A stretch of DNA of 64,000 nt from Duganella qianjiadongensis (GCF_009857915.1 NZ_WWCM01000011.1:62001-126000), one strand, 5' to 3'; counted from the first letter of the stretch, positions 1-9,046 are shown. The notes: a model not told the origin generated them from the sequence alone. Translations and numbers: made by a program.

Positions 1-194
1 TGACCACGCCCGCCCTGCATGTCGCGACCGGGACCGCCGCGGGCTTCGTCACGGTGCTGGCCTTCGCCCATATCGGCTGCCTGCACCAGACCGGCGGCCA
101 GCAGGCCGCCGCACACCAGCAAGGTGCCGACGGACGATCGCACGCAAAAATATGCGCTGGCTGCCGCGTTCATTTTTTTGTGACTGATGCCCAT
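1..194 (-). CDS. Small exported protein, glycine-rich, 3' end outside the window
   Basis: Only the N-terminal 64 codons lie in the window. The reading frame opens with ATG at 194 and has a second in-frame ATG at 173. Residues about 15-41 form a signal peptide with a hydrophobic stretch (GTLLVCGGLLAAGLVQA) and a likely cleavage before ADMGEG. The visible mature part is rich in Gly, Arg, Asp and Gln (GGPGRDMQGGRG) and looks disordered. It is transcribed away from ompR, so its promoter shares the 195-366 gap with the ompR promoter. I do not recognise a family; small metal-homeostasis or RcnB-like periplasmic proteins can have such a low-complexity linker, but nothing seen here proves that. Confidence 0.55.
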   Translation of the reverse strand, partial: MGISHKKMNAAASAYFCVRSSVGTLLVCGGLLAAGLVQAADMGEGQHRDEARGGPGRDMQGGRG

Positions 195-266
195 CTTGGC
201 GTTCCCAATGACTGAATCTATGTCCCGAGTGTATGCTGGATTACCTGACGCCGTAAGAGCAATTGG

Positions 267-290
267 GTAAAGTTTGTAACACTTTGTAAT
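267..290 (+). promoter_or_regulatory. Three tandem GTAA half-sites upstream of ompR, possible OmpR-type operator
   Basis: GTAAA (267-271), GTAAC (276-280) and GTAAT (286-290) repeat every 9-10 bp, and TTTGTAA occurs twice at a 10-bp interval (273-279 and 283-289). OmpR-family regulators bind direct half-sites with about one helical turn between them, and GTAAC-type cores are known in OmpR sites. The position, about 80 bp before ompR and also upstream of the divergent exported gene, suits autoregulation. The repeats are seen; the binding is inferred. Confidence 0.45.
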
Positions 291-366
291 GCCTCAAATC
301 AGGCGTTTTCGCGGAACGATTATGACGTTACCATAGCAACATGAATAAGACAAATCTGGCAGGGAT

Positions 367-1134
367 ATGACGACTTTATCGACCGACTCCGGCAACAGCG
401 CCGCCAACCAGAACGGCCATCAGGCCAAGATCATGGTAGTAGACGACGACGTGCGCCTGCGCGACCTGCTGCGCCGCTATCTGACCGAACAGGGTTTCAA
501 CGTTTTCACGGCCGAAAATGCCACCGCCATGAACAAGCTCTGGCTGCGCGAGCGCTACGACCTGCTGGTGCTGGACCTGATGCTGCCCGGCGAGGACGGC
601 CTGTCGATCTGCCGCCGCCTGCGCGGCGCGGGCGACCAGACCCCCATCATCATGCTGACTGCCAAGGGCGAAGACGTGGACCGCATCGTCGGCCTGGAAA
701 TGGGCGCCGACGACTATCTGCCCAAGCCCTTCAACCCGCGCGAGCTGGTGGCCCGTATCGGCGCCGTGCTGCGCCGCCGTGGTCCGGACGAGATTCCGGG
801 CGCACCGTCGGAAACCCCGCAATCGTTCGAGTTCGGCCAGTTCGTGCTCGATCTGGGCACCCGCACGCTGAAGAAAAACGGCGAAACCGTACCGCTGACC
901 ACGGGCGAATTCTCCGTGCTCAAGGTATTTGCCCGCCATGCGCGCCAGCCGCTGTCGCGCGAAAAGCTGATGGAACTGGCCCGTGGCCGCGAATACGAAG
1001 TGTTCGACCGCAGTCTGGACGTGCAGATTTCGCGTCTGCGCAAGCTGATCGAGCCTGATCCATCGAGCCCGCTGTACATCCAGACCGTCTGGGGTCTGGG
1101 CTATGTCTTCATACCGGAGGGCCAGCCGCGCTAA
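367..1134 (+). CDS. ompR: Osmolarity response regulator OmpR
   Basis: DNA-binding response regulator of the OmpR/PhoB class, 255 residues. The receiver domain (about 21-135) has the acidic pair in VVDDD, phospho-acceptor Asp70 in LLVLDLMLPG, the switch Thr98 (MLTAK) and Lys120 in LPKPF. A winged-helix domain (about 150-250) follows, ending in the typical QTVWGLGYVF. The 20-residue N-terminal extension is Ser/Asn/Gln-rich and longer than in E. coli OmpR (239 residues). It lies 14 bp ahead of the cognate kinase gene. In E. coli OmpR sets porin expression in response to osmolarity; here targets are unknown. The start at 367 fits a loose AGGG six bases upstream. Confidence 0.93.
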   Translation: MTTLSTDSGNSAANQNGHQAKIMVVDDDVRLRDLLRRYLTEQGFNVFTAENATAMNKLWLRERYDLLVLDLMLPGEDGLSICRRLRGAGDQTPIIMLTAKGEDVDRIVGLEMGADDYLPKPFNPRELVARIGAVLRRRGPDEIPGAPSETPQSFEFGQFVLDLGTRTLKKNGETVPLTTGEFSVLKVFARHARQPLSREKLMELARGREYEVFDRSLDVQISRLRKLIEPDPSSPLYIQTVWGLGYVFIPEGQPR

Positions 1135-1148
1135 GGCGCGCCAGTGTC

Positions 1149-2504
1149 ATGATGTCGCGTTTTTCGCTCCGGCTGGCTAGCCTGAAAAGTGGCCTGTTCT
1201 GGCGCACCTTTTTCCTGCTGGGTGCCCTCACCACCCTGAGCATGACGGCCTGGGTCGGCATGATCAGCGTGGTGCAGCACGAGCCGCAGGTGCAGCAGAT
1301 TTCCTCGCAGGTGATCTCGGTGGTCACCATCACCCACGCCGCCCTGACCCACTCGGCACCCGAATTGCGCCGCGAACTGCTGTTCGAACTGGTGGCCAAC
1401 GAAGGCATCCGCGTGTTCGCGCTGGAGGACGACGACAAGGTCGAGCCGCCACCGGCCAATGCGCTGATGCCCGATATCGAAAAGCTGGTGCGCGCCAAGC
1501 TGGGGCCCGATACGCGCTTCTCCTCCAAGGTCAATGGCACGCCCGGCTTCTGGGTCAGCTTCAAGATCGACGACGACGCCTACTGGCTGATGCTGGAACG
1601 CGAACGCATACGCGGCCTGACGGGCATACAGTGGCTGGGCTGGGCCAGCGTGGTGTCGGTGGTATCGCTGATCGGTGCTGCCTTCATTTCCAGCCTGATC
1701 AACCTGCCGCTGCGCCGGCTGACGCAGGCCACGCGCGCTTTTGCACAAGGCAGGCGCCCTGCACCACTGCCGGAAAAAGGCCCCACCGAAATCATGCAGG
1801 CCAACCGCAGCTTCAACCAGATGGTGGTGCAGCTGCAGCAGGTGGAATCGGACCGCGCCGTCATTCTGGCGGGGATTTCGCACGATCTGCGCACGCCGCT
1901 GGCGCGCATGCAGCTGGAAGTGGAAATGGCCGATCTGTCGAAGGAGGCACGCGAAGGCATGCAGTCCGACATCGCCCAGATGGACGACATCATCGGCCAG
2001 TTCCTCGACTACGCCAAACCGACCGAAGCCTCGAGCTTCTCCAGCATCGACCTTTCGGCCCTGCTGGAAGAAACCGCGCATGAAGCGGAACGCCTGCCTG
2101 ATGTACGCATCAGCACCGAAATTGCCGCAGGCGCCCACGCCATGGGCAACGCGACCGATATCAAGCGCGTCATCAATAATCTGATCGAGAACGCGCGCCG
2201 CTACGGCAAGACGCCGGGCAGCGACGTGACGGAGATCGATATCCGCTGCAGCATCAAGGGTAATCCTACTGCGCGCCGTGTGCTGATCGAAGTGCAGGAC
2301 CACGGCAGCGGCGTACCGGACGAACAGATCGAACACTTGCTCAAGCCCTTCACCCGCCTCGATACGGCACGCGGACAGGCCAACGGTGCCGGCCTGGGAC
2401 TGGCCATCGTGGAGCGCGTCATCCAGCGCCACGACGCCGAACTGCAGGTGCGTAACCGCGACGGCGGCGGCCTGCAGATCCAGATCAGCATGAAGGCGGT
2501 ATGA
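1149..2504 (+). CDS. envZ: Osmosensor histidine kinase EnvZ
   Basis: Inner-membrane sensor kinase of 451 residues, partner of OmpR. Membrane helices are seen at about 17-41 (FFLLGALTTLSMTAW) and 160-184, bracketing a periplasmic sensor loop of about 120 residues. A HAMP segment (about 185-235) leads to the H-box AGISHDLRTP with phospho-acceptor His245. The HATPase domain has the N-box NNLIENARRYG, G1 DHGSGVPDEQ and G2 GAGLGLAIVERV, so kinase and phosphatase functions should be intact. Two consecutive ATG codons (1149, 1152) are possible starts; no strong ribosome-binding site decides between them. The last codons overlap the next gene (ATGA), so that gene is translationally coupled. Confidence 0.92.
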   Translation: MMSRFSLRLASLKSGLFWRTFFLLGALTTLSMTAWVGMISVVQHEPQVQQISSQVISVVTITHAALTHSAPELRRELLFELVANEGIRVFALEDDDKVEPPPANALMPDIEKLVRAKLGPDTRFSSKVNGTPGFWVSFKIDDDAYWLMLERERIRGLTGIQWLGWASVVSVVSLIGAAFISSLINLPLRRLTQATRAFAQGRRPAPLPEKGPTEIMQANRSFNQMVVQLQQVESDRAVILAGISHDLRTPLARMQLEVEMADLSKEAREGMQSDIAQMDDIIGQFLDYAKPTEASSFSSIDLSALLEETAHEAERLPDVRISTEIAAGAHAMGNATDIKRVINNLIENARRYGKTPGSDVTEIDIRCSIKGNPTARRVLIEVQDHGSGVPDEQIEHLLKPFTRLDTARGQANGAGLGLAIVERVIQRHDAELQVRNRDGGGLQIQISMKAV

Positions 2505-3235
2505 TGCTGCGCCCCCGCGCTGTGCCGGGCTGCGGCCTGACGCTCTGCCTGTCTGTCCTGCTGCTGGCCGGCAGCGCGGCACACGCGCGCGCTGACAGGG
2601 AAGCAGCTAATAAACTGCAGCAGCGCGAAGCCAGCGAAGCGGAACGCAGCAGTTTCGACGCATACTACCGCGCACTGGCGCTGAGCGAAGCGCATGGCGC
2701 GCGTCCTGTTGCTCCGCTGTTTGCGCCGGCGTTCGACATTACACGCCGGAGCAAACAGCCATGGCAGGTCATCGCCCGCGTCGACAGCGCACCGCGCCAC
2801 TCGGCCGTGGACCTGTGCCGCCAGATCCGCTCCAGCTTCATCTATGACGCCAGCGCCAGAACAGGCACGCGCTGGCAGCCCGCCGCCCAGCCGCCTACAT
2901 GGCATGTCTGGCTGGCCCGTCCCAACACTATCTGCAGCGCTGCACCTCACACCGTACTGATGGCGCCTGCCCTGCCGCCCGAAGACGTAGTGGCGCTGCT
3001 GCGCCAGCATGCCGAGCTGCTGCAACGTGCGCGCCTGCTACTGGCCGGAAATTCGCAATGCATACGCCAGCGCGCCCTGCCCTTCACGCTTGCCGCCATC
3101 GAGCCCGCAGCAGCGGCAGATGGCGCGACCAGAATGTTTGCCCTGTTGTTCGATAGCGATCGCGCCACGCGTGTGCGCGTGGCCGTGCGCAAGCATCGCG
3201 GCGAATACGCCGCGTGGAATGTCAGCTGCGACTAG
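2501..3235 (+). CDS. Exported protein of unknown function coupled to envZ
   Basis: A 244-residue protein starting in an ATGA overlap with the envZ stop. Residues 1-29 look like a signal peptide (LTLCLSVLLLAGSAAHA), so it should be periplasmic. The mature part has five scattered cysteines (in DLCRQI, NTICSA, SQCIRQ and the C-terminal NVSCD), which could form disulfides, and no transmembrane helix. I do not recognise a family. The coupling to envZ suggests co-expression with the two-component system, perhaps as an auxiliary periplasmic factor, but this is inferred from position only. Its 3' end overlaps the convergent Imm26-like gene by 14 bp. Confidence 0.7.
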   Translation: MMLRPRAVPGCGLTLCLSVLLLAGSAAHARADREAANKLQQREASEAERSSFDAYYRALALSEAHGARPVAPLFAPAFDITRRSKQPWQVIARVDSAPRHSAVDLCRQIRSSFIYDASARTGTRWQPAAQPPTWHVWLARPNTICSAAPHTVLMAPALPPEDVVALLRQHAELLQRARLLLAGNSQCIRQRALPFTLAAIEPAAAADGATRMFALLFDSDRATRVRVAVRKHRGEYAAWNVSCD

Positions 3236-3701
3236 GCGGGGTCTCGCCCAGCAGGCGGGTCAGCAGTAATTCCACCGATCCATAACCAAACAGCGAATCG
3301 GTCTCCAGCCCGGGGGTGTCGTAGGCCACCGCTTCTTCACGCTCGGCGCGGCTGGGATCGGCATCGGTATAACTGACCCGCCAGGCGCGCTGCAGCTTCT
3401 CGGCGCGGCGCAGAAATTGCGGCACCGGCCAGCGCGCCGCCTGCCAGTCGGGACTATCGCCCAGCACAGGCCAGTGCCCGCTGGCCAGTGCCATATCGCC
3501 TACCCGCAGTATCCGCAAGGCTTGCTGCGGCGTCAGACGTTCCAGCTGGTCAACCGGCAATAGCTGGCCCATGCGCGGACCGAATAAATAGGCCAGCATG
3601 ATTTTGCTGGCAGGTGCCAGCCGCGCCACCAGCCCCCAGGCATAGCCGCCGTCGAGCAGCGGCACCGCAAACCAGCTCCCTTCACGATAGGATGGCTTCA
3701 T
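3222..3701 (-). CDS. Imm26-like (immunity protein 26 fold) protein
   Basis: About 159 residues. The start was set at the ATG at 3701, which has a good GGAAGGGA ribosome-binding site, rather than an upstream in-frame ATG at 3764. The N-terminal half (EGSWFAVPLLDGGYAWGLVAR, then a short strand and LFGP) matches the pattern of Imm26-type domains: a small beta domain with FxVPLxDGxYxxGxVxR. Imm26 members are found as immunity partners of polymorphic toxins but also as stand-alone genes. No toxin gene is adjacent, so this is either an orphan immunity gene or a housekeeping relative. The C-terminal half (SYTDADPSRAEREEAVA) is acidic and unassigned. The assignment comes from motif resemblance only. 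Confidence 0.55.
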   Translation of the reverse strand: MKPSYREGSWFAVPLLDGGYAWGLVARLAPASKIMLAYLFGPRMGQLLPVDQLERLTPQQALRILRVGDMALASGHWPVLGDSPDWQAARWPVPQFLRRAEKLQRAWRVSYTDADPSRAEREEAVAYDTPGLETDSLFGYGSVELLLTRLLGETPPSRS

Positions 3702-3941
3702 TCCCGTCCCTTCCTTTTGCCTCCAGCGCCGTGATGCGCTGCTTCTTTTCCAGTGTACTGACACAGCTCGATATAAGGCGCACGCCAGTCCATCACTGCA
3801 GAGAATTACCTACAAGAATTACGTGGCATTTTTTTAACAATGCGCACGCCGCACTTAAAATCTGCTGAAAAAACTGGCAGAGAAGCGCAGAATACCCGCC
3901 ACCAGTGTAATTTTTATAACAAATGTAAGGAGGGAAATTCA

Positions 3942-4517
3942 ATGAAGCTCTTCCTGCAATACGTCGCCAGTGCCGTGCTCCTGTGCTGTATCGCCACCGC
4001 ACAAGCCGCTCCCAGCATCAGCAATGGCGGCTTCGAGACCGGTGATTTCACAGGCTGGGTACTCACTGGTGATACCAGCGTGAACCTGGTCGCCAGCGAC
4101 ATGCCCTATGAAGGCAACTACGGCGCCATACTGGGCCAGAATGGCAGCGCAGCCGCGCTGAGCCAGACGCTGAACACCGAGACCGGCCACAGTTACCAGC
4201 TAACGTTCTGGCTCGCCAATCTGGGCGCCAGCGTGAACAACGCCGCCACCATCAGCTCCGTCGAGGTGCTGACGGATCAGCACAGCATCTGGCTGTTTCA
4301 GGACAAGACTGCCAGCGGCTACACCGCGTATTCCGTGCAATTTACCGCCACCCAGAACAGCACGCTGCTGGAGTTCCAGCTGCGCCACGATGAAAGCTTC
4401 TGGCTGTTCGATAACGTGAGCATCAGCGAAATCGTCCCCACCGTCCCCGAACCGGCCAGCTGGCTGATGCTGGGCGCCGGACTGGGCCTGCTGGCATACC
4501 AGCGTCAACGCCGCTAA
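3942..4517 (+). CDS. PEP-CTERM sorting domain protein
   Basis: A 191-residue secreted protein. The start at 3942 is preceded by a strong AAGGAGGG ribosome-binding site; an in-frame ATG at 3840 is discounted. A signal peptide (about 1-22, ending AQAA) is followed by a beta-rich domain opening with SNGGFETGDFTGW, common in surface carbohydrate-binding-like modules. The C-terminus has the PEP-CTERM tripartite signal: VPEPASW, a hydrophobic helix LMLGAGLGLLAY and a basic tail QRQRR. Such proteins are processed by an exosortase (EpsH family), which is not in this window, and are linked to exopolysaccharide/biofilm matrix. The next gene starts 17 bp downstream, so the two are probably co-transcribed. 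Confidence 0.88.
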   Translation: MKLFLQYVASAVLLCCIATAQAAPSISNGGFETGDFTGWVLTGDTSVNLVASDMPYEGNYGAILGQNGSAAALSQTLNTETGHSYQLTFWLANLGASVNNAATISSVEVLTDQHSIWLFQDKTASGYTAYSVQFTATQNSTLLEFQLRHDESFWLFDNVSISEIVPTVPEPASWLMLGAGLGLLAYQRQRR

Positions 4518-4534
4518 GCGCACAGGAGTTCGCC

Positions 4535-7500
4535 ATGTCTGTTTCCGTCATTGCGGGCGGCGTGCCGCCCGACCGTATTATCAGCCTGGGCAACGCCCCG
4601 GCCAGCCAGACCGGTGCCGGCGGCCAATGGGTCAATGCCTGGTCGTACAGCGGCGTCAGCGCCGTGCACAAAGCCGATGCCAGCAACGCCGCCGAAGTCT
4701 GGACTGCCCTCAAATATACCGACATGCTGAGCGCCACACTGGCCGGCGGCGACATCTACCGGGGCGATCTGGGCGTCAGCGGTACTTCGTCCGCCACCAG
4801 CAGCATCAGGCAGGAAGTGGACGGCCGCGAAGCGCTGCGCTTCAACCTGACGGAAGCGGCCAGAGCCGTCAATCTCAGTCTCGCCTCCTTTTTTGCCAAT
4901 GACGATGGCAGCGGCTACGCCGAAGCCATGCGCATCAGACTGTATAACGCCCAAGGCAGTCTGGTCGGCGAACAATTTATTACCGCTAACAGCCTGAGCG
5001 GCAGTCAGCAGGTGCAGCTGGAAAGCGCACAGAACTTCAGCAGCGTCGAACTCAGCGCCGGCGCCCAGCGTAGCGATGGCAGTTTTGCCTTTGGCGGCTA
5101 CAATCAGGCCGACGGCAGTTTCGGCACAGATAGCTACACCTCCGGCAGCAAACACGGTAGCGATTTTCTGCTGCATGCCATCAGTTTCACCCTGGCCCGC
5201 CCCCATGCCGCAGACGACAACTACACGCTGGACGAAGATGCAGGGCAACAGAGCTATGCCAGTGTGCTGAGCAATGATCAGGACCCGAATGGCCAGCCAC
5301 TGGTGGCCCTACTGGATCAGGGCCCCGCGCACGGCACCCTGAGCCTGAATGCCGATGGCAGCTTTATCTACCGGCCCGATGCCGATTACAACGGCGCCGA
5401 CAGTTTCAGCTACCACGCCAGCAACGGCAAGGATAATTCCGACATCGCCAGCGTCAACCTGACCATCAAAGCGGTCAACGATGCACCACTGGCGCTCAAC
5501 GATCACGCCAGCACCGATGAAAACACCGTCGTTACAGGCAATGTCATCGATGGCAGCAGTGGCGGCAAGGATAGCGACAAAGATGGCGATGCGCTGGTGA
5601 TCAGCAATCCCGGCAATTTCACCACCGCCCTGGGCGCCACCGTCACACTGAACGCCAACGGCGCCTTCAGCTACGACCCGCGCGCCTCGCAAACGCTGCA
5701 GGCCCTGAACAGCGGCGAGCAGCGCACCGACGGCTTCGACTACACGGTCAGCGACGGCCACGGCGGCACCAGCACGGCCCATGTCGATGTGGTGGTCAAC
5801 GGGGTGAGCGATACCAGCCCCATCTCCCGCGGCATTATGCCCAGTGTCGAACCCGGCACCGAGCTGCATTACTACCTGCGCTATACCGATAGCACCGGCA
5901 AGACTAGCACGTGGATGACGCTTGATGACTTTTCCTTCGGCGCCAGCGCCGAAACGAGCGTGCTCAAAGGGAGCGGTGCAGCCGTCGGCAAGCCGGTGCC
6001 GGACGCAGTCGAACTGACGCTGGGCAGCGGCATCGCGCAGAGTGCCTTCATGACGAATATACTCAAGGGCACGTCTATGAACCGGGTAGAAATCGAAGCC
6101 TATGCAGGCGATCCAACCCTCAAAAACGTGGTGCAGGAGTTTAACTTCAGTTCGGTTTATGCGACGGGCGTCCAGACCAGCGCCGGCGGCGACGGCAATA
6201 CCGGCAATCAGATAAGCTTCGTCTATAAAGCCGTCGATGAAGTGCTCACTCCCATCGATCAGAAAGGCGTACCGATTAGCAACGGCCTGCACTTCTCCTG
6301 GAATGTCAGCACCATGAACGACGTCCTGCCGGCCGGCGGTAATGTCGATCCCGGCGCCGATGCAGCCGGAAACCCGCTCGATCCGCAAATTTCCAGCGCT
6401 ACCCCGCTCGACTATTTTATCCATGTGGATGGCGTCAGCGGCTGGGTGCCATTGAGCGGTTTCAGTTTCGGCGCCACGGCCGATTCCAGCTTCCTCAAAG
6501 GCACGGGTGCTTCGGTAGGCAGAGCCGTGCCCGATAGCGTCAAGCTCGATCTGGGCCAGAGCGCCGCGCTGATCAAACTGATGGACGATCTGCGCAACGG
6601 CACCAGCACCAAAGTGCAGATCGAGGCTTACACCCACGATTCAGCGTCCGGCAAACCCGCGCTGGTGGACGAATACTTCTTCAACACTGCTTTTACCAGC
6701 GCCGTCAACAACGACGCAGCAGCAGACAATAGCGTTGAACTGGTGTACCGCTCGTTCACCCATGCCCACGCCAGCATAGGCAATGATGGCCGCCTGACGC
6801 CTTACACCTCGACCGGCTTTGATTTCTCCAGCGCAGAGCTGGCGAGCGCCCCTGCCATAGTCGCCGAGGCATACAGCCAGCCAGCGCCCGCCAGCGTCGA
6901 GCCCGGCACCGAACTGCATTACTACCTGCGCTATACCGATAGCGCCGGCAAGACTAGCGCGTGGATGAAGCTCGATGACTTTTCCTTCGGCGCCAGCGCC
7001 GAAACGAGCGTGCTCAAAGGGAGCGGTGCGGCCGTCGGCAAGCCGGTGCCGGACGCCGTTGGGCTGACGCTGGGCAGCGGCGTCGCGCAGAGTGCCTTCA
7101 TGACGAATATACTCAAGGGCACGTCTATGAACCGGGTAGAAATCGAAGCCTATGCAGGCGACCCGGCCCTCAAGAACGTGGTGCAGGAGTTCAACTTCAG
7201 TTCGGTTTATGCGACCGGCGTGCAGACCAGCGCCGGCAGCGACGGCAATACCGGCAATCAGATAAGCTTCGTCTATAAAGCCGTCGATGAAGTGCTCACT
7301 CCCATCGATCAGAAAGGCGTACCGATTAGCAACGGCCTGCACTTCTCCTGGAATGTCAGCACCATGAACGACGTCCTGCCGGCCGGCGGCAGCGTCGATC
7401 CCGGCGCCGATGCAGCCGGAAACCCGCTCGATCCGCAAATTTCCAGCGCTACCGCGCTCGACTATTTTATCCATGTGGACGGGGTCAACGGCTGGGTACC

Positions 7501-8980
7501 GCTGAGCGGTTTCAGTTTCGGCGCCACGGCCGATTCCAGCTTCCTCAAAGGCACGGGTGCTTCGGTAGGCAGAGCCGTGCCCGATAGCGTCAAGCTCGAT
7601 CTGGGCCAGAGCGCCGCGCTGATCAAACTGATGGACGATCTGCGCAACGGCACCAGCACCAAAGTGCAGATCGAGGCTTACACCCACGATTCTGCGTCCG
7701 GCAAACCCGCGCTGGTGGACGAATACTTCTTCAACACTGCTTTTACCAGCGCCGTCAACAACGACGCGGCAGCAGACAATAGCGTTGAACTGGTGTACCG
7801 CTCGTTCACCCATGCCCACGCCAGCATAGGCAACGATGGCCGCCTGACGCCTTACACCTCGACCGGCTTTGATTTTTCCAGCGCAGAGCTGGCGAGCGCC
7901 CCTGCCATAGTCGCCGAGGCATACAGCCAGCCAGCGCCCGCCAGCGTCGAGCCCGGCACCGAACTGCATTACTACCTGCGCTATACCGATAGCACCGGCA
8001 AGGCGAGCGCGTGGATGACGCTCGATGATTTTTCCTTCGGCGCCAGCGCCGAAACGAGCGTGCTCAAAGGGAGCGGTGCAGCCGTCGGCAAGCCGGTGCC
8101 GGATGCCGTCGGACTGACGCTGGGCAGCGGCGTCGCGCAGAGTGCCTTCATGACGAATATACTCAAGGGCACGTCTATGAACCGGGTAGAAATCGAAGTC
8201 TATGCAGGCGATCCAACCCTCAAAAACGTGGTGCAGGAGTTTAACTTCAGTTCGGTTTATGCGACGGGCGTCCAGACCAGCGCCGGCAGCGACGGCAGTA
8301 CCGGCAATCAGATAAGCTTCGTCTATAAAGCCGTCGATGAAGTGCTCACACCCATCGATCAGAAAGGCGTACCGATTAGCAACGGCCTGCACTTCTCCTG
8401 GAATGTCAGCACCATGAACGACGCCCTGCCGGCCGGCGGCAGCGTCGATCCCGGCGCCGATGCAGCCGGAAACCCGCTCGATCCGCAAATTTCCAGCGCT
8501 ACCCCGCTCGACTATTTTATCCACGTGGACGGGGTCAACGGCTGGGTACCGCTGAGCGGTTTCAGTTTCGGCGCCACGGCCGATTCCAGCTTCCTCAAAG
8601 GCACGGGTGCTTCGGTAGGCAGAGCCGTGCCCGATAGCGTCAAGCTCGAACTGGGCCAGAGCGCCGCGCTGATCAAACTGATGGACGATCTGCGCAACGG
8701 CACCAGCACCAAAGTGCAGATCGAGGCTTACACCCACGATTCAGCGTCCGGCAAACCCGCGCTGGTGGACGAATACTTCTTCAACACTGCTTTTACCAGC
8801 GCCGTCGATAACGACGCGGCAGCAGACAATAGCGTTGAACTGGTGTACCGCTCGTTCACCCATGCCCACGCCAGCATAGGCAACGATGGCCGCCTGACGC
8901 CTTACACCTCGACCGGCTTTGATTTCTCCAGCGCCAGCATCATCGGCGCCCCCAAACCCATAGCGGAGGTGTTTGGCTAG
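4535..8980 (+). CDS. Giant repetitive surface/secreted protein with VCBS/cadherin-like and Hcp-like domains
   Basis: A 1481-residue protein with a CAGGAG ribosome-binding site. There is no classical signal peptide. Residues 1-225 form an N-terminal beta domain (WSYSGVSAVHKADASN...). Residues about 225-330 are a tandem-95/cadherin-like module (AADDNYTLDEDAG, then YNGADSFSYHASNGK), and about 330-425 a VCBS-like module (FDYTVSDGHGGTS). From about 436 to 1468 three nearly identical 350-residue units follow. Each has two related halves: ELHYYLRYTD...FSFGASAET and LDYFIHVDG...FSFGATADS. Both halves resemble the Hcp (T6SS tube) fold: a starting YFxxxDG strand, a W.PL..FSFG strand, a helix, then VxIEAY and VELVYRSF strands. 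No RTX repeats or sorting signal are seen at the C-terminus. It is probably exported and adhesin-like; the route is unknown. Confidence 0.75.
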   Translation: MSVSVIAGGVPPDRIISLGNAPASQTGAGGQWVNAWSYSGVSAVHKADASNAAEVWTALKYTDMLSATLAGGDIYRGDLGVSGTSSATSSIRQEVDGREALRFNLTEAARAVNLSLASFFANDDGSGYAEAMRIRLYNAQGSLVGEQFITANSLSGSQQVQLESAQNFSSVELSAGAQRSDGSFAFGGYNQADGSFGTDSYTSGSKHGSDFLLHAISFTLARPHAADDNYTLDEDAGQQSYASVLSNDQDPNGQPLVALLDQGPAHGTLSLNADGSFIYRPDADYNGADSFSYHASNGKDNSDIASVNLTIKAVNDAPLALNDHASTDENTVVTGNVIDGSSGGKDSDKDGDALVISNPGNFTTALGATVTLNANGAFSYDPRASQTLQALNSGEQRTDGFDYTVSDGHGGTSTAHVDVVVNGVSDTSPISRGIMPSVEPGTELHYYLRYTDSTGKTSTWMTLDDFSFGASAETSVLKGSGAAVGKPVPDAVELTLGSGIAQSAFMTNILKGTSMNRVEIEAYAGDPTLKNVVQEFNFSSVYATGVQTSAGGDGNTGNQISFVYKAVDEVLTPIDQKGVPISNGLHFSWNVSTMNDVLPAGGNVDPGADAAGNPLDPQISSATPLDYFIHVDGVSGWVPLSGFSFGATADSSFLKGTGASVGRAVPDSVKLDLGQSAALIKLMDDLRNGTSTKVQIEAYTHDSASGKPALVDEYFFNTAFTSAVNNDAAADNSVELVYRSFTHAHASIGNDGRLTPYTSTGFDFSSAELASAPAIVAEAYSQPAPASVEPGTELHYYLRYTDSAGKTSAWMKLDDFSFGASAETSVLKGSGAAVGKPVPDAVGLTLGSGVAQSAFMTNILKGTSMNRVEIEAYAGDPALKNVVQEFNFSSVYATGVQTSAGSDGNTGNQISFVYKAVDEVLTPIDQKGVPISNGLHFSWNVSTMNDVLPAGGSVDPGADAAGNPLDPQISSATALDYFIHVDGVNGWVPLSGFSFGATADSSFLKGTGASVGRAVPDSVKLDLGQSAALIKLMDDLRNGTSTKVQIEAYTHDSASGKPALVDEYFFNTAFTSAVNNDAAADNSVELVYRSFTHAHASIGNDGRLTPYTSTGFDFSSAELASAPAIVAEAYSQPAPASVEPGTELHYYLRYTDSTGKASAWMTLDDFSFGASAETSVLKGSGAAVGKPVPDAVGLTLGSGVAQSAFMTNILKGTSMNRVEIEVYAGDPTLKNVVQEFNFSSVYATGVQTSAGSDGSTGNQISFVYKAVDEVLTPIDQKGVPISNGLHFSWNVSTMNDALPAGGSVDPGADAAGNPLDPQISSATPLDYFIHVDGVNGWVPLSGFSFGATADSSFLKGTGASVGRAVPDSVKLELGQSAALIKLMDDLRNGTSTKVQIEAYTHDSASGKPALVDEYFFNTAFTSAVDNDAAADNSVELVYRSFTHAHASIGNDGRLTPYTSTGFDFSSASIIGAPKPIAEVFG
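5841..8937 (+). repeat. Three tandem 1050-bp coding repeats
   Basis: Identical landmarks recur at exactly 1050-bp intervals, for example CTATACCGATAGC at 5881, 6931 and 7981. Units span about 5841-6890, 6891-7940 and 7941-8937, the last lacking about 50 bp at its 3' end. They differ by few, mostly synonymous or conservative changes, showing recent duplication or gene conversion. Each unit is itself two diverged halves of about 175 residues. Confidence 0.95.
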
Positions 8981-9046
8981 CGCCGGCTGCGCCCCCCCGC
9001 ACCGCACCATGAAATGCGGGGTGGCGTGCGATCTATGTTACACTCT

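Noticed and set aside
6641..8737. 698-codon open frame on the minus strand across the repeat region
   Set aside because: It is a shadow of the repetitive plus-strand gene; its repeats copy those of the real protein, composition is atypical and no ribosome-binding site is seen.
5841..8937. Possible CRISPR or non-coding satellite
   Set aside because: The period is 1050 bp, in frame and coding throughout; there are no short repeats with unique spacers.
4535..8980. Type VI secretion locus suggested by Hcp-like domains
   Set aside because: No tssB/C, VgrG, ClpV or membrane-complex genes are in the window; only the fold resemblance is claimed.
8995..9021. Terminator after the giant gene (CCCCGCA/TGCGGGG stem)
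   Set aside because: A 7-bp stem exists but no T-run follows; not called as rho-independent terminator.
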